Part shown: positions 1 through 8,364 of the stretch, piece by piece | Position numbering within the stretch: the stretch's first letter is position 1 | Layout of the letters: the number at the start of each line of letters is the position of its first letter | Source: Oscillospiraceae bacterium | GTDB taxonomy: Bacteria; Bacillota; Clostridia; Oscillospirales; Ruminococcaceae | Direction of reading: 5' to 3' | DNA: 64,000 nucleotides | Assembly (NCBI GenBank): GCA_017472965.1 | Contig: JAFUNR010000010.1 | Span: 164,450-228,449 of the forward strand | Notes under the pieces: generated by a model | Seen by the model: the letters and a program-made list of their open reading frames with translations, nothing else | What the model was told of the DNA's origin: nothing | The model's database searches: none | Made by a program: the position numbers and the translations under genes

Positions 1-464
1 TAGTTGCCGTTGAGCAGCGCCTGCGGGATCTCGCCCGCAAGACACGCAGAAAGACAGATAAGGCCCTCGTGATGCTTTTCCAGCAGCTCACGGTCGATAC
101 GGGGCTTGGAATAAAAGCCGTCCACAAAACCAGCGGAGACAAGTTTGATCAGATTTTTATAGCCCGTTTCATTTTCGCACAGCAAAAGAAGATGATTGGA
201 GCCATCCAGCTTGTGCACCTTATCAAAACGGGTACGGGTAGCCATATAGACCTCGCAGCCGATGATAGGCTTGATACCCGCCTTTTTTGCCGCTTTGTAA
301 AAATCCACACTGCCGTACATAGCACCGTGGTCGGTGATGGCGATGGCAGTCTGCCCCAACTCTTTGACGCGCTGCATCAGCTTATCAATGCGGCAGGCGC
401 CATCCAGCAGGCTGTATTCGGTATGGATATGCAGATGTGTAAAACGGCGGTCTGTATCAGCCAT
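1..464 (-). CDS. dnaE: DNA polymerase III alpha subunit, N-terminal part (truncated by window edge)
   Basis: This is the first ~154 residues of the replicative polymerase subunit; the rest lies beyond the window start. The translation opens with a PHP domain: the HLHIHTEYSLLDG motif near residue 10 and TDHGAMYG near residue 45 are typical of bacterial DnaE, followed by GCEVYMA and the LLCENETGYKNL segment of the same domain. The ATG at 464 is preceded by GAAAGGAA about 10 bases upstream. It follows whiA on the same strand with a gap of about 60 bases. DnaE rather than PolC is inferred because the PHP domain is at the extreme N-terminus. The catalytic domain is not visible. Confidence 0.93.
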   Translation of the reverse strand, partial: MADTDRRFTHLHIHTEYSLLDGACRIDKLMQRVKELGQTAIAITDHGAMYGSVDFYKAAKKAGIKPIIGCEVYMATRTRFDKVHKLDGSNHLLLLCENETGYKNLIKLVSAGFVDGFYSKPRIDRELLEKHHEGLICLSACLAGEIPQALLNGN

Positions 465-522
465 GAGAGGATCCGTTCCTTTCAAAAAATTGCGTGTATG
501 TAACCGGCAATACGGTAAATGG

Positions 523-1452
523 TCAAACGGTTTCCGGCATCTGTTCCTTACGGCGCAGCGCATCAGCGGTATCCACCAGCTTTTTCATACGGTGTGAAAG
601 TCCGCTTTTGCTTACCGGAGGCTGCATCAGCGCAGCGAGTTCGGCAAGCGTTGCCTCCGGATTCTGCAGCCGTGCCAGCGCCGCACAGCGCAGCTGCTCC
701 GGCAGGGCTTCCAGTGCATCATGCGTCTGCAGATACCGGATCGCTGCCAGAACCTTTTCGTTGGCAGCAAGCGTTTTATCGATGTTGGCGGTCTCGCAGT
801 TGGTGATACGATTCGCCTGATTGCGATAGGTCTTGTATATTTTGGCGTTCATGATCTCCATGGCGTTGTGTCCTGCGCCCATGGCGGCAAGCAGGTCCTC
901 CACCTGTTCACTGGCGCTGAGATACAGAACGTCGTTTGCATTTTTACGAATACGGCGCGGCTCAAGTCCGTCGGCAGCCAGCAGCTGCGCAAGTTCATCC
1001 AGCCGGGCAGAATTCTGGGTGACGAACTCCAGATGATACTCCTTTGCCGGGTCCGCCACAATACCGCCGCACAGAAACGCTCCAGCCAGAAACGCACCGC
1101 GGCAGGAAGCGCAGCGCAGCAGCTTTGACAATGCACCGGATGAATACAGATCTGCCTTGCAGCGCTGTGCAAAGCTTTTAAGCTGTACACTTCCCTGTTC
1201 ATCATCTGTCGCAAGGGAGAGCTTGTCCCGTCCGTGCACCCAATATGTACCGGCGTGCAGCGTAATTCCCTGTGCCGCAAACATGGTGCGCAGATAGCGG
1301 GCCGCCAGTTCGTTTTCGGTGTGGAACTCCAGTTTTTCCGGCGTAAAGGTATGAGAAAAACAAGCTGCGCCAAAGCAGAACGCCCGGGCGCAGCAGGGCT
1401 TTTCAATGATGTGAGCGCAGAGCTCTTTTTTCACCTGTGCGGAAAAAGTCAT
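523..1452 (-). CDS. whiA: WhiA family DNA-binding protein
   Basis: A protein of 309 residues, the usual WhiA length. The family has an N-terminal LAGLIDADG-like fold and a C-terminal helix-turn-helix. The start MTFSAQVKKELC matches the conserved family N-terminus, which is why the ATG at 1452 is preferred to upstream in-frame codons reaching 1488; GAAGG lies about 10 bases before it. The C-terminal part (about residues 225-300) contains LPEQLRCAALARLQNPEATL and SKSGLSHRMKKL, the typical HTH of the family. WhiA is a sporulation regulator in Streptomyces and a cell-division or chromosome-associated protein in Firmicutes, so its presence does not prove sporulation. It lies just downstream of murB. 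Confidence 0.93.
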   Translation of the reverse strand: MTFSAQVKKELCAHIIEKPCCARAFCFGAACFSHTFTPEKLEFHTENELAARYLRTMFAAQGITLHAGTYWVHGRDKLSLATDDEQGSVQLKSFAQRCKADLYSSGALSKLLRCASCRGAFLAGAFLCGGIVADPAKEYHLEFVTQNSARLDELAQLLAADGLEPRRIRKNANDVLYLSASEQVEDLLAAMGAGHNAMEIMNAKIYKTYRNQANRITNCETANIDKTLAANEKVLAAIRYLQTHDALEALPEQLRCAALARLQNPEATLAELAALMQPPVSKSGLSHRMKKLVDTADALRRKEQMPETV

Positions 1453-1489
1453 CCATCCGTTACCTTCATCCATGCACCCGATGCGCACA

Positions 1490-2401
1490 TTATTTTACCA
1501 CCCGGATCTCACGCTCCAGCGTATAACCGGTTTTTTCTTTGACAATGGCCGCAACACGATCCGTCAATGCGATCACATCGGCGCAAGATGCACCGCCGAT
1601 GTTGATAACAAAGCCGGCATGCTTTTCGCTGACCTGTGCACCACCGACCGTCATGCCCTTCAGTCCGCACTGATCGATGAGCGCAGCAGCAAACGCCCCC
1701 TGCGGACGCTTGAAAGTGCTGCCTGCGCTGGGCCATTCCAGCGGCTGTTTTTCTTTCCGGCGGGCGGCAAGCTCCGTCATACGGCCAGCGATAGCCGCGG
1801 GATCATCCCGGCAAAGTGTAAAGGTCGCAGCCAGTACAGCGCAGCCATTTCTCTCAAAAACAGAATGCCGGTATGCAAAATCGCACTCCTCACCTGAAAA
1901 AGTCACAAGCTCCCCTGTGGGGGTGACGGCACGCACACTGTGCACCACATCCTTCATCTCGCCGCCATAGGCTCCGGCATTCATGTAAATCGCGCCGCCC
2001 ACAGCGCCCGGGATCCCATAGGCAAATTCCAGCCCGGCCAGACCCTCCATCTGCACTGTCCTGCACAGCGTCGCAAGGTGCACGCCAGCGCCGGCGGTCA
2101 CGGTACAGCCTTCCACTTCAAGACTGTTCAGTGCAGAAAAATCAACTACCGCCCCGGCAAACCCCTCATCGGCAAACAGAGTATTGGAGCCTTTTCCCAG
2201 GCAATACCGCCGCACGCCGGCCTGCTCCAGCAGCGCCAGTAGCCGCACAGCCTGTGTCTCGTCCGCCGGACAACACAGCAAAGCTGCCGGCCCGCCGATT
2301 TTAAAGGTGGTGAGCGGCGCAAGGGGGGCATCCCATCGAAAAGAAATACCCTCGCTGTTCAGTTTTTCACAAAGCGGCTGACGCCAGGCATAATCACTCA
2401 T
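1490..2401 (-). CDS. murB: UDP-N-acetylenolpyruvoylglucosamine reductase MurB
   Basis: A 303-residue flavoenzyme that makes UDP-N-acetylmuramate in peptidoglycan synthesis (cytoplasm, FAD and NADPH). The TTFKIGGPA motif near residue 30 and the LGKGSNTLFADEGF and GIPGAVGGAIYMNAGAYGGE motifs are FAD-binding signatures of MurB. AGSTFKRP, containing the catalytic serine, and the C-terminal GGAQVSEKHAGFVIN are type-II MurB features. The ATG at 2401 has a perfect GGAGG 6 bases upstream and gives a normal N-terminus; the longer reading to 2470 does not. The gene is followed after about 40 bases by whiA. Confidence 0.95.
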   Translation of the reverse strand: MSDYAWRQPLCEKLNSEGISFRWDAPLAPLTTFKIGGPAALLCCPADETQAVRLLALLEQAGVRRYCLGKGSNTLFADEGFAGAVVDFSALNSLEVEGCTVTAGAGVHLATLCRTVQMEGLAGLEFAYGIPGAVGGAIYMNAGAYGGEMKDVVHSVRAVTPTGELVTFSGEECDFAYRHSVFERNGCAVLAATFTLCRDDPAAIAGRMTELAARRKEKQPLEWPSAGSTFKRPQGAFAAALIDQCGLKGMTVGGAQVSEKHAGFVINIGGASCADVIALTDRVAAIVKEKTGYTLEREIRVVK

Positions 2402-2507
2402 GAAAACCTCCGGAATTGGGGAATCGGTTGTAAAAAGCCTTTGCCGGGCACTTTCGCACCCGGCCGGCATATCTTTTTATCAATACGGTACGCAAACACG
2501 ATCCGGT

Positions 2508-3467
2508 TTATGCTTCCTGCTTGCCCAGCATGGCAGCACCAACGATACCGGCATCGTTAAACAGCTCGGCACAGACGATGCGGGTACGGCTGATGTTATT
2601 GCGGGCGTAATCTTCTTCATCCACATAGGCCTGAATGGGATCGATCAGGGCACTTCCCTGCTTGGACACACCACCGCCGATGCAGACAATCTCCGGCTGG
2701 AAAATGTTGATCAGGTTGGTCAGACCGCAGGCCACATATTCCAGATAGTTGGCGACCACAGCCTTGGCCAACTCATCACCGGCATGCAGTGCATCAAAAG
2801 CGGTCTTTGCACCGACCTCGGACAAATCGCCATCCACCAGCTTCCACATCATATTGTCGGGGTTCTGCTTCATAGCCTCGACGGTATCCTCGGCCAGTGC
2901 ACGGGCGGAGGCGTACTTCTCCCAGCAGCCGTTACGACCGCACATGCAGGGACGGCCGTCCTTGACGATGACCATATGGCCCAGCTCACCACCGGCATGG
3001 TTGCTGCCGGAATACAGCTTGCCATCCAGAATAATGCCTGCGCCCACACCGGTACCCAGCGTGATAGCGATGGCATTCGTTGCACCCTTCAGCGCACCGG
3101 CAGCGTATTCACCGTAGGCGGCGGCATTGGCATCATTTTCCACATAGACCTTACAGCCCAGCAGCGCTTCCATATTCTTGCCCAGATACCAGTCACGGTA
3201 GCCGAAGTTTGCATTGAATCCCACAAAACCGGTGATGGGATTGACCGCGCCGGGGGTGCCGATGCCCACCCAGCCGATATCGGCCATGGTCAACCCTTTT
3301 TCAGCCGCAAGCTCGGTGCACAGCTTTGCCATATCCGCCTCGACTTCGGCGGCAGGACGGGGCAATGCAGTGGGGCAGGATTTGGATGCAACGATCTCAA
3401 AGTCCTCGTTCACCAGACCGGCGGCAATGTTGGTGCCGCCCAGATCGATACCGATGTAGTATTTCAT
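2508..3467 (-). CDS. glcK: ROK family glucokinase
   Basis: A 319-residue sugar kinase, probably phosphorylating glucose in the cytoplasm. The phosphate-binding GIDLGGTN lies at residues 6-13. The catalytic aspartate is in VENDANAA (D112). The ROK zinc signature follows H164 as CMCGRNGCWE (residues 174-183). LGTGVGAG near residue 137 is the second phosphate loop. The start at 3467 (AAGGAAG about 10 bases upstream) places the ATP loop at the normal distance from the N-terminus. It lies between murB and hprK on the same strand, so glucose activation sits next to the carbon-catabolite-repression kinase. Substrate specificity is inferred from the signature only. Confidence 0.92.
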   Translation of the reverse strand: MKYYIGIDLGGTNIAAGLVNEDFEIVASKSCPTALPRPAAEVEADMAKLCTELAAEKGLTMADIGWVGIGTPGAVNPITGFVGFNANFGYRDWYLGKNMEALLGCKVYVENDANAAAYGEYAAGALKGATNAIAITLGTGVGAGIILDGKLYSGSNHAGGELGHMVIVKDGRPCMCGRNGCWEKYASARALAEDTVEAMKQNPDNMMWKLVDGDLSEVGAKTAFDALHAGDELAKAVVANYLEYVACGLTNLINIFQPEIVCIGGGVSKQGSALIDPIQAYVDEEDYARNNISRTRIVCAELFNDAGIVGAAMLGKQEA

Positions 3468-3556
3468 ATGCGTGTACTTCCTTTTCATTTATTTTTAAGA
3501 ATAGACAGAGTTCCGGCGAAATATGCCTGCCGGACAGGCAGGAAACCCTTGATTTA

Positions 3557-4486
3557 TCAGGAGATATCGTTGGTCAGGCCCAAGCGCTCGATCAGTTCTT
3601 CGGCGGCATTGTAGCCCAGCTTCTTCTGACGGTTGCTGATGGCAGCGGCCTCCAGAATGATGGAGAGATTGCGGCCGGGACGCACCGGAATGACAGAAAG
3701 CGGCAGTTCCACACCCATGATATCGGTGACCTCATGCTCAAGACCGGTACGGCTGTAATTCTTCTGGCCATCCCAGTTTTCCAGCTGCACCACCATATCC
3801 ACCTTTTCGCTGGGCTTGATGGCACCATCGCCAAAGACACGGGCGATATTCAGAATGCCGATACCGCGCAGCTCGACAAAATGACGAATATTTTCGGGAG
3901 CACTTGCCACGATGGAACGGTTGGAGACCTTGCGCAGCTCCACTGCATCGTCCGCGATCAGGCGGTGTCCGCGCTTGACCAGCTCGATGGCAGCCTCGCT
4001 TTTACCGACGCCGCTCTCACCCATGATCAGAATGCCCTCGCCGTACACCTCCACCATAACACCGTGACGGGTAATGCGGGGCGCAAGTTCCACCGTCATC
4101 ATGGAGTTCATGGCGGTGATCAGCTGCGTGGTGTTTTCGGAGGAATGCAGCAGCGGTATGCTGTATTCTTTTGCATATTCCACCATCTCATCAAAAACAG
4201 GAATACTGCGGGTGACGATGACTGCCGGCGGCTTGACCGCAAACAGCGTGCGGATATGGCTGCGGCGTTCCTCGGCGGAGATCTCTTTCAGATAGGACAT
4301 TTCCACCATGCCGCAAACCTGCACACGGGTGGTATCAAAGAATTTGTTGTAGCCTGCCAGCAGCAGACCGGGGCGGTTGACATCCGCGGAATAGATCAGC
4401 ACTTTATCCAGTTCGCAGGGACTGTAGATCACTTCCACATTCAGGTTGGTCAGGGCTTTTTTCAGGCTTACCGAAAAATTCTGCAT
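3557..4486 (-). CDS. hprK: HPr kinase/phosphorylase
   Basis: A 309-residue bifunctional enzyme that phosphorylates and dephosphorylates Ser46 of HPr and so controls carbon catabolite repression. The Walker A loop GESGVGKSE is at residues 156-164, preceded by the conserved RHG (H141). The family signature VELRGIGILNIARVFGDGA lies near residue 205, with GRNLSIILEAAA near the C-terminus. The length is that of Bacillus and Clostridium HprK. The ATG at 4486 is preceded by GGAG. A 12-base palindrome (CCGCTGCAGCGG, 4505-4516) sits in the 5' leader. hprK is transcribed divergently from the serine operon. Confidence 0.95.
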   Translation of the reverse strand: MQNFSVSLKKALTNLNVEVIYSPCELDKVLIYSADVNRPGLLLAGYNKFFDTTRVQVCGMVEMSYLKEISAEERRSHIRTLFAVKPPAVIVTRSIPVFDEMVEYAKEYSIPLLHSSENTTQLITAMNSMMTVELAPRITRHGVMVEVYGEGILIMGESGVGKSEAAIELVKRGHRLIADDAVELRKVSNRSIVASAPENIRHFVELRGIGILNIARVFGDGAIKPSEKVDMVVQLENWDGQKNYSRTGLEHEVTDIMGVELPLSVIPVRPGRNLSIILEAAAISNRQKKLGYNAAEELIERLGLTNDIS

Positions 4487-4538
4487 AGCACTCCATCCTT
4501 TCCCGCCGCTGCAGCGGCCATTTCCTTATACAAAGTTA

Positions 4539-4567
4539 ATTATACCCTACCTGCTCTTTTGGCGCAA
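4539..4567 (-). promoter_or_regulatory. sigma-A promoter for hprK
   Basis: Reading the minus strand: TTGCGC, 17-base spacer, TATAAT, ending about 50 bases upstream of the hprK start. The near-consensus elements and exact spacing support it. Confidence 0.7.
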
Positions 4568-4684
4568 GTCTTTTCCCTGTTTTTCTTTTTGTAAAGCTGA
4601 TTTCTGCCGGCTGAAGTCACCTTCGCTTTCCAGTGCAAACTGTCCGTCTCACGGATACAATGCAAAATTTTTGTATTCAAACTA

Positions 4685-4713
4685 TTGACATTCGACCAAA
4701 ACAGGTATATAAT
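4685..4713 (+). promoter_or_regulatory. consensus sigma-A promoter of the serine operon
   Basis: TTGACA at 4685-4690 and TATAAT at 4708-4713 are both perfect consensus hexamers with a 17-base spacer. Transcription would start near 4720, about 28 bases before the leader peptide. Such a strong promoter fits control by premature termination downstream rather than by activation. Confidence 0.9.
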
Positions 4714-4747
4714 GCCAAGTAAATTCTTCCCCGAAAGGAAAACGACC

Positions 4748-4864
4748 ATGACTGCTGTCTGTTTCAAAAAGTCATCGTCCCGATCTTGCGGCGCTGCTTC
4801 GGCTGCGTCTTGCTGCGGTGTGATGCTTTTGCACGAAAGGGCGTTTTCCATTCGTACACCTTGA
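4748..4864 (+). CDS. serine-rich leader peptide of the serCA operon (attenuation candidate)
   Basis: A 38-codon ORF starting at ATG 4748 with an AAAGGA ribosome site about 9 bases upstream and ending at TGA 4862-4864. Residues 9-23 read SSSRSCGAASAASCC: six of the seven serines fall within 13 codons, and four cysteines occur in the peptide. It lies between a consensus promoter and an intrinsic terminator, and the next genes are serC and serA. This is the arrangement of amino-acid operon leader peptides in which ribosome stalling at scarce aminoacyl-tRNA prevents termination. Codons 19-23 (bases 4803-4815) can pair over 13 positions, including G-U pairs, with the 5' arm of the terminator (4898-4910). 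The regulatory role is inferred; no T-box consensus was recognised here. Confidence 0.75.
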   Translation: MTAVCFKKSSSRSCGAASAASCCGVMLLHERAFSIRTP

Positions 4865-4898
4865 CTCGATTCCGGGTCATCGTTCACCACATCCATAC

Positions 4899-4942
4899 AG
4901 CAGGGTGCAGGCGATTGTTCCTGTAGCCTGCTTTTTGTTTTT
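4899..4942 (+). terminator. attenuator terminator before serC
   Basis: The stem is AGCAGG-g-TGCAGG paired with CCTGTA-g-CCTGCT around an 8-base loop. It is followed by TTTT-G-TTTTT, ending about 45 bases before serC. It lies inside the 5' leader, between the leader-peptide stop and the serC ribosome site. The 5' arm is also complementary to the serine/cysteine codons of the leader, giving mutually exclusive structures. Confidence 0.82.
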
Positions 4943-4987
4943 CACAATGCATAAATATTGGTGATCACATATTAGGAGGAAACTGTT

Positions 4988-6076
4988 ATGGATCGCGTTT
5001 ACAATTTCTCTGCCGGCCCGTCGATGCTTCCGCTGGAGGTATTGGAAAAAGCGCAGAAGGAGCTGCTGAATTACAATGGCTGCGGCTCCAGCGTGCTGGA
5101 AATGAGCCATCGCTCCAAGCCGTTTGAAGCCATCGTGAATAACGCTGAAGCCACGCTGCGGCGGATCATGCACATTCCCGATGAGTATGCAGTGCTGTTT
5201 TTGCAGGGCGGTGCCTCGCTTCAGTTTTCCATGGTTCCGATGAACCTGACTGCGCAGGGTGCTACGACCGCCTATGCCGTGACCGGACAGTTTGCCAAAA
5301 AGGCATGGGAAGAAGGTGCCCGCTGGGGCAACGCCGTGGCAGTGACCAATGGCAAAATCGACAATTTTGCCGCCATTCCCGCTGTCACGCCCGAGCTCAT
5401 CCCGCAGGATGCCGCCTATCTGCACATCACCGGTAATAACACGGTATACGGCACTGCGTACAACACACTGCCCGACACCGGCAGCGTACCACTGGTGGCA
5501 GACTGGTCCTCTGCCATTCTCGGCAAGGTCATCGATGTGAAAAAGCACGCGCTGATCTATGCCGGTGCACAGAAAAACATGGGCCCCGCCGGTCTGACTG
5601 TGGTCATCCTGCGCAAGGAGCTTCTGGAGCGCACATTGGATCCCATCGTGCCCACCATGCTGCAGTATGCCATCCATGCAGACAAGGGCTCCATGTACAA
5701 CACCCCGCCCTGCTTCTCCATTTACATGGCAGGCCTGGTATTTGAGTGGGTGGAGAAAAATGGCGGCGTAGAGGCCATGGAGCAGCGCAATGCCGCCCGT
5801 GCCGCCGCACTGTACAAAGCACTGGAGAGTTGTGATCATTTCCGTCCCCTGGCAGCAAAAAAGGATCGTTCCATTATGAATGTGACCTTTACGCTGGATA
5901 CGCCTGAGATGACTGCAGAGTTCCTCGCCATGGCACAGGGACGCGGTCTGACCAGCCTGAAAGGCTATCGCACTGTGGGTGGCTGCCGTGCATCGCTGTA
6001 CAACGGTATGCCGGACGAAGGTGTCGCTGCGCTGATCGACTGTATCTGCGCATTTGAGATCGGCAAGCGCACCTGA
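4988..6076 (+). CDS. serC: phosphoserine aminotransferase
   Basis: A 362-residue PLP enzyme converting 3-phosphohydroxypyruvate and glutamate to phosphoserine, the second step of serine synthesis. NFSAGPSMLPLEVLE at the N-terminus is the family signature. The PLP-binding lysine is K196 in AGAQKNMGP, with D172 in VADWSS contacting the cofactor. HRSKPFEAIV near residue 41 binds substrate phosphate. The start has AGGAGG (4975-4980) at good spacing. serA follows after a short gap, so both genes should be read from the attenuated promoter at 4685. No phosphoserine phosphatase (serB) gene is seen in the operon. Confidence 0.96.
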   Translation: MDRVYNFSAGPSMLPLEVLEKAQKELLNYNGCGSSVLEMSHRSKPFEAIVNNAEATLRRIMHIPDEYAVLFLQGGASLQFSMVPMNLTAQGATTAYAVTGQFAKKAWEEGARWGNAVAVTNGKIDNFAAIPAVTPELIPQDAAYLHITGNNTVYGTAYNTLPDTGSVPLVADWSSAILGKVIDVKKHALIYAGAQKNMGPAGLTVVILRKELLERTLDPIVPTMLQYAIHADKGSMYNTPPCFSIYMAGLVFEWVEKNGGVEAMEQRNAARAAALYKALESCDHFRPLAAKKDRSIMNVTFTLDTPEMTAEFLAMAQGRGLTSLKGYRTVGGCRASLYNGMPDEGVAALIDCICAFEIGKRT

Positions 6077-6104
6077 CGCTGTGCCCAAGGAAAGGAAGCA
6101 AGTC

Positions 6105-7280
6105 ATGTTCACCGTAAAAACCTTCAATGCCATTTCCAATATCATCCGCCAGCATCTGGATGATGAAACCTATACCATTGATGCAGATGCATTTACCTAC
6201 GATGCTGCGCTGGTGCGCAGCGCCGATCTGCATGAGACAGCTTTTCCGCAGCGGCTGCTGGCCATTGCCCGTGCCGGCGCAGGCTACAACAACATCCCGT
6301 TGGAGCGCTGCGCTGAACAGGGCATTGTGGTCTTCAACACCCCCGGTGCCAACGCCAACGCCGTCAAAGAGCTGGTACTGTGCGGTCTGCTGCTGGCCGG
6401 CCGTCAGGTGGTGCCCGCCATCCAGTGGCTGGAAAGCGCCTATGCCAACGGCATCACCGGTCTGGGCGCACTGGCAGAAAAACAGAAGAAATATTTTGTC
6501 GGCCCCGAGCTTGCAGGCAAAAAGCTGGGTGTGGTCGGTCTGGGCGCTATCGGCGTACAGGTGGCCAACGCCGCTGCCAATGGTCTGAACATGGATGTAC
6601 TGGGCTACGATCCCTATATGTCCGTGGAGGCTGCATGGCACCTGACCCGCAGCGTACGCCATGCCGACACACTGGATCAGATCTTTGCCGAGTGCGATTA
6701 CATCACCCTGCATCTGCCGCTGAAGGACAATACCCGCGGTATGGTGAATGCCGAACGACTGGCCGCGATCAAACCCGGGGCCGTGCTGCTGAACTTTGCC
6801 CGCGGCGGGCTGGTGGATACCGATGCACTGCTGGACGCTCTGGCGTGCGGCAAACTGGCACGCTATGTAACAGACTTCCCTGACGATGCGCTGGTGGGCA
6901 AAAAGAATATCATCACCCTGCCTCATCTGGGCGCATCCACACCGGAGAGTGAGGAGAACTGCGCCGCCATGGCTGCAAAGCAGCTGGCGGATTATCTGGA
7001 ACACGGCGATATTGTCAACTCGGTGAATTTCCCTGCCTGCAGTATGCCGCGCACCGGCGCATGGCGGCTGTGCATTCTGAACCGCAATATCACCGGTATG
7101 GTAGGCAAGATCACCGCCGTGCTGGCTGCCGAGGGACACAACATCGACAACATGCTCAACAAGAGCCGCGGCGACTGGGCCTGTACCTTGATCGACACCG
7201 GTACAGAACCCTCTCCCGCCTGCATTGCAGCGCTGGAAGATATTGACGGCGTGGTGCGCGTACGCACACTGGGCCGCTGA
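6105..7280 (+). CDS. serA: D-3-phosphoglycerate dehydrogenase with C-terminal ACT domain
   Basis: A 391-residue NAD-dependent enzyme for the first committed step of serine synthesis. The Rossmann motif VGLGAIG is at residues 144-150; catalytic residues include R233 in NFARGG and H274 in LPHLGAST. Residues 320-391 form an ACT domain, the usual site of feedback inhibition by serine. The short intermediate domain of the long SerA type is absent. The ATG at 6105 is preceded by GGAAAGGAAG. The gene follows serC by 28 bases and is closed by a strong terminator. Confidence 0.95.
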   Translation: MFTVKTFNAISNIIRQHLDDETYTIDADAFTYDAALVRSADLHETAFPQRLLAIARAGAGYNNIPLERCAEQGIVVFNTPGANANAVKELVLCGLLLAGRQVVPAIQWLESAYANGITGLGALAEKQKKYFVGPELAGKKLGVVGLGAIGVQVANAAANGLNMDVLGYDPYMSVEAAWHLTRSVRHADTLDQIFAECDYITLHLPLKDNTRGMVNAERLAAIKPGAVLLNFARGGLVDTDALLDALACGKLARYVTDFPDDALVGKKNIITLPHLGASTPESEENCAAMAAKQLADYLEHGDIVNSVNFPACSMPRTGAWRLCILNRNITGMVGKITAVLAAEGHNIDNMLNKSRGDWACTLIDTGTEPSPACIAALEDIDGVVRVRTLGR

Positions 7281-7293
7281 AATCAAAAAAGAA

Positions 7294-7333
7294 CACGGAC
7301 GCTCTGTCATCGACAGAGTGTCCGTGCTTTTTT
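7294..7333 (+). terminator. terminator of the serCA operon
   Basis: A 15-bp stem (CACGGACGCTCTGTC with GACAGAGTGTCCGTG, one G-T pair) with a 3-base loop, followed by CTTTTTT. It may also act for the convergent ECF gene that ends at 7337. Confidence 0.9.
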
Positions 7334-7336
7334 CAA

Positions 7337-7855
7337 TCAGGTTTTGCGGGTGGCTTTTTCCGCCAGCCGAAGGATGGATACCATTGGCACGATCAGTGTG
7401 CCGGCGATAAAATTGCTGACGCCATGGATGACATCATAAGGCAGACCGGCAATGATCCATGCAACGGTCCCCTGCCAGTCCAGGCCGAAAAACAGCGCCT
7501 GTGCCGGGGCATACAGCGTGCCGTACAAAAAGCCGTGCAGTGAGCATACCGCCATGTAGACAAAAGGGGCAAGCTTTTTCGGCATATTTTTCGGCAGCAG
7601 CATCGTTACGGCCCAAAGCAATGTCCAAATGTACAGATACGGGATCCACCATGTATTGAAGCCGTTGAGCAGACCGATCAGTATGACGAACACATACAGT
7701 GGATACAACGCCTTTTTCCGGTATACCAGCGTATACGCCATGGTGAGCACGCCGACCAGATGAATGTTCGGCAGAAACTCCATCACCATTTTGGAAATAT
7801 ACATCAGCGCTCCGAGCATACCGAATATGGCGATCTCTTTGATCTTCAGCTTCAC
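7337..7855 (-). CDS. ECF transporter S component, probably for a cobamide or precursor
   Basis: A 172-residue, highly hydrophobic protein with about five to six membrane segments, the size and pattern of a substrate-binding S component of energy-coupling-factor transporters. Its GTG start overlaps the TGA of the preceding lipoprotein gene (GTGA), so the two are translationally coupled. Both lie behind a cobalamin riboswitch, which points to uptake of a cobalamin, cobinamide or another precursor. The shared energising subunits (EcfA, EcfA', EcfT) are not in the window and would have to be encoded elsewhere. The substrate is inferred from regulation and context, not from the protein sequence. 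Confidence 0.75.
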   Translation of the reverse strand: MKLKIKEIAIFGMLGALMYISKMVMEFLPNIHLVGVLTMAYTLVYRKKALYPLYVFVILIGLLNGFNTWWIPYLYIWTLLWAVTMLLPKNMPKKLAPFVYMAVCSLHGFLYGTLYAPAQALFFGLDWQGTVAWIIAGLPYDVIHGVSNFIAGTLIVPMVSILRLAEKATRKT

Positions 7856-8298
7856 TTCTCTACCTTGAGGGCATAGGAAGCGCCGGCCTCGATATCCGTC
7901 TTATCCACGCCGCTCATGCCGTATTCGCCATTGATGTAGAAGGCCCAGTAGGTGCTGTTTTCCTCGTACACGGCGCGGATACCCATGACCTCTTTGACAT
8001 AAAGGCCGTAATCGCCTTCATCACCCGCGATCAGGTTCAGTTCCTGCAATGCCTCACCAACCACGGTCTTGTCTGTATTGACGGTCACAGTCGTCTCGTT
8101 GCCTTCGCCGTCCACAACGGTAAAGGTGAACTGGTTTGCGCCCTCACCCAGAACGTCGCCGTTCTTTGCCGTGATCGTCACCGGTTCATACTCCTCTTCG
8201 GCGTTGTTGCTGCAGCCGGTCGCAAACAGTGCCGCAGCCGCAAGCAGCACCATGCAAAGGATGAACAGCAACGCACGGTTCATGCGTGTCTTTTTCAT
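7852..8298 (-). CDS. DUF4430 (transcobalamin-like) lipoprotein
   Basis: A 148-residue secreted lipoprotein. A positively charged start, a hydrophobic stretch at residues 9-25 and a lipobox-like ATGC ending at C29 indicate lipid anchoring outside the membrane. Residues about 58-147 form a DUF4430 domain, with the features TVVGEAL, GLYVKEVMGI, STYWAFYINGEYGMSGVD and a final AGASYALKVEK. This domain resembles the C-terminal domain of animal transcobalamin. The start has AAAGGAG 7 bases upstream. Coupling to the ECF S component and a cobalamin riboswitch suggests it binds a corrinoid outside the cell and delivers it to the transporter. That role is inferred. Confidence 0.82.
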   Translation of the reverse strand: MKKTRMNRALLFILCMVLLAAAALFATGCSNNAEEEYEPVTITAKNGDVLGEGANQFTFTVVDGEGNETTVTVNTDKTVVGEALQELNLIAGDEGDYGLYVKEVMGIRAVYEENSTYWAFYINGEYGMSGVDKTDIEAGASYALKVEK

Positions 8299-8364
8299 TT
8301 TGCATTCTCCTTTTATTCTTTTTTTGATTGCGCTTTTTGCCCACCGGCACTCGCGGATCGGGGC

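Noticed and set aside
4540-4896. A 118-residue minus-strand open frame across the serine leader
   Set aside because: It overlaps both promoters and the leader peptide on the opposite strand and has no family resemblance.
4714-4987. T-box riboswitch upstream of serC
   Set aside because: No T-box sequence core or specifier-loop arrangement was recognised; the leader ORF with clustered serine codons explains the terminator better. A covariance search would settle it.
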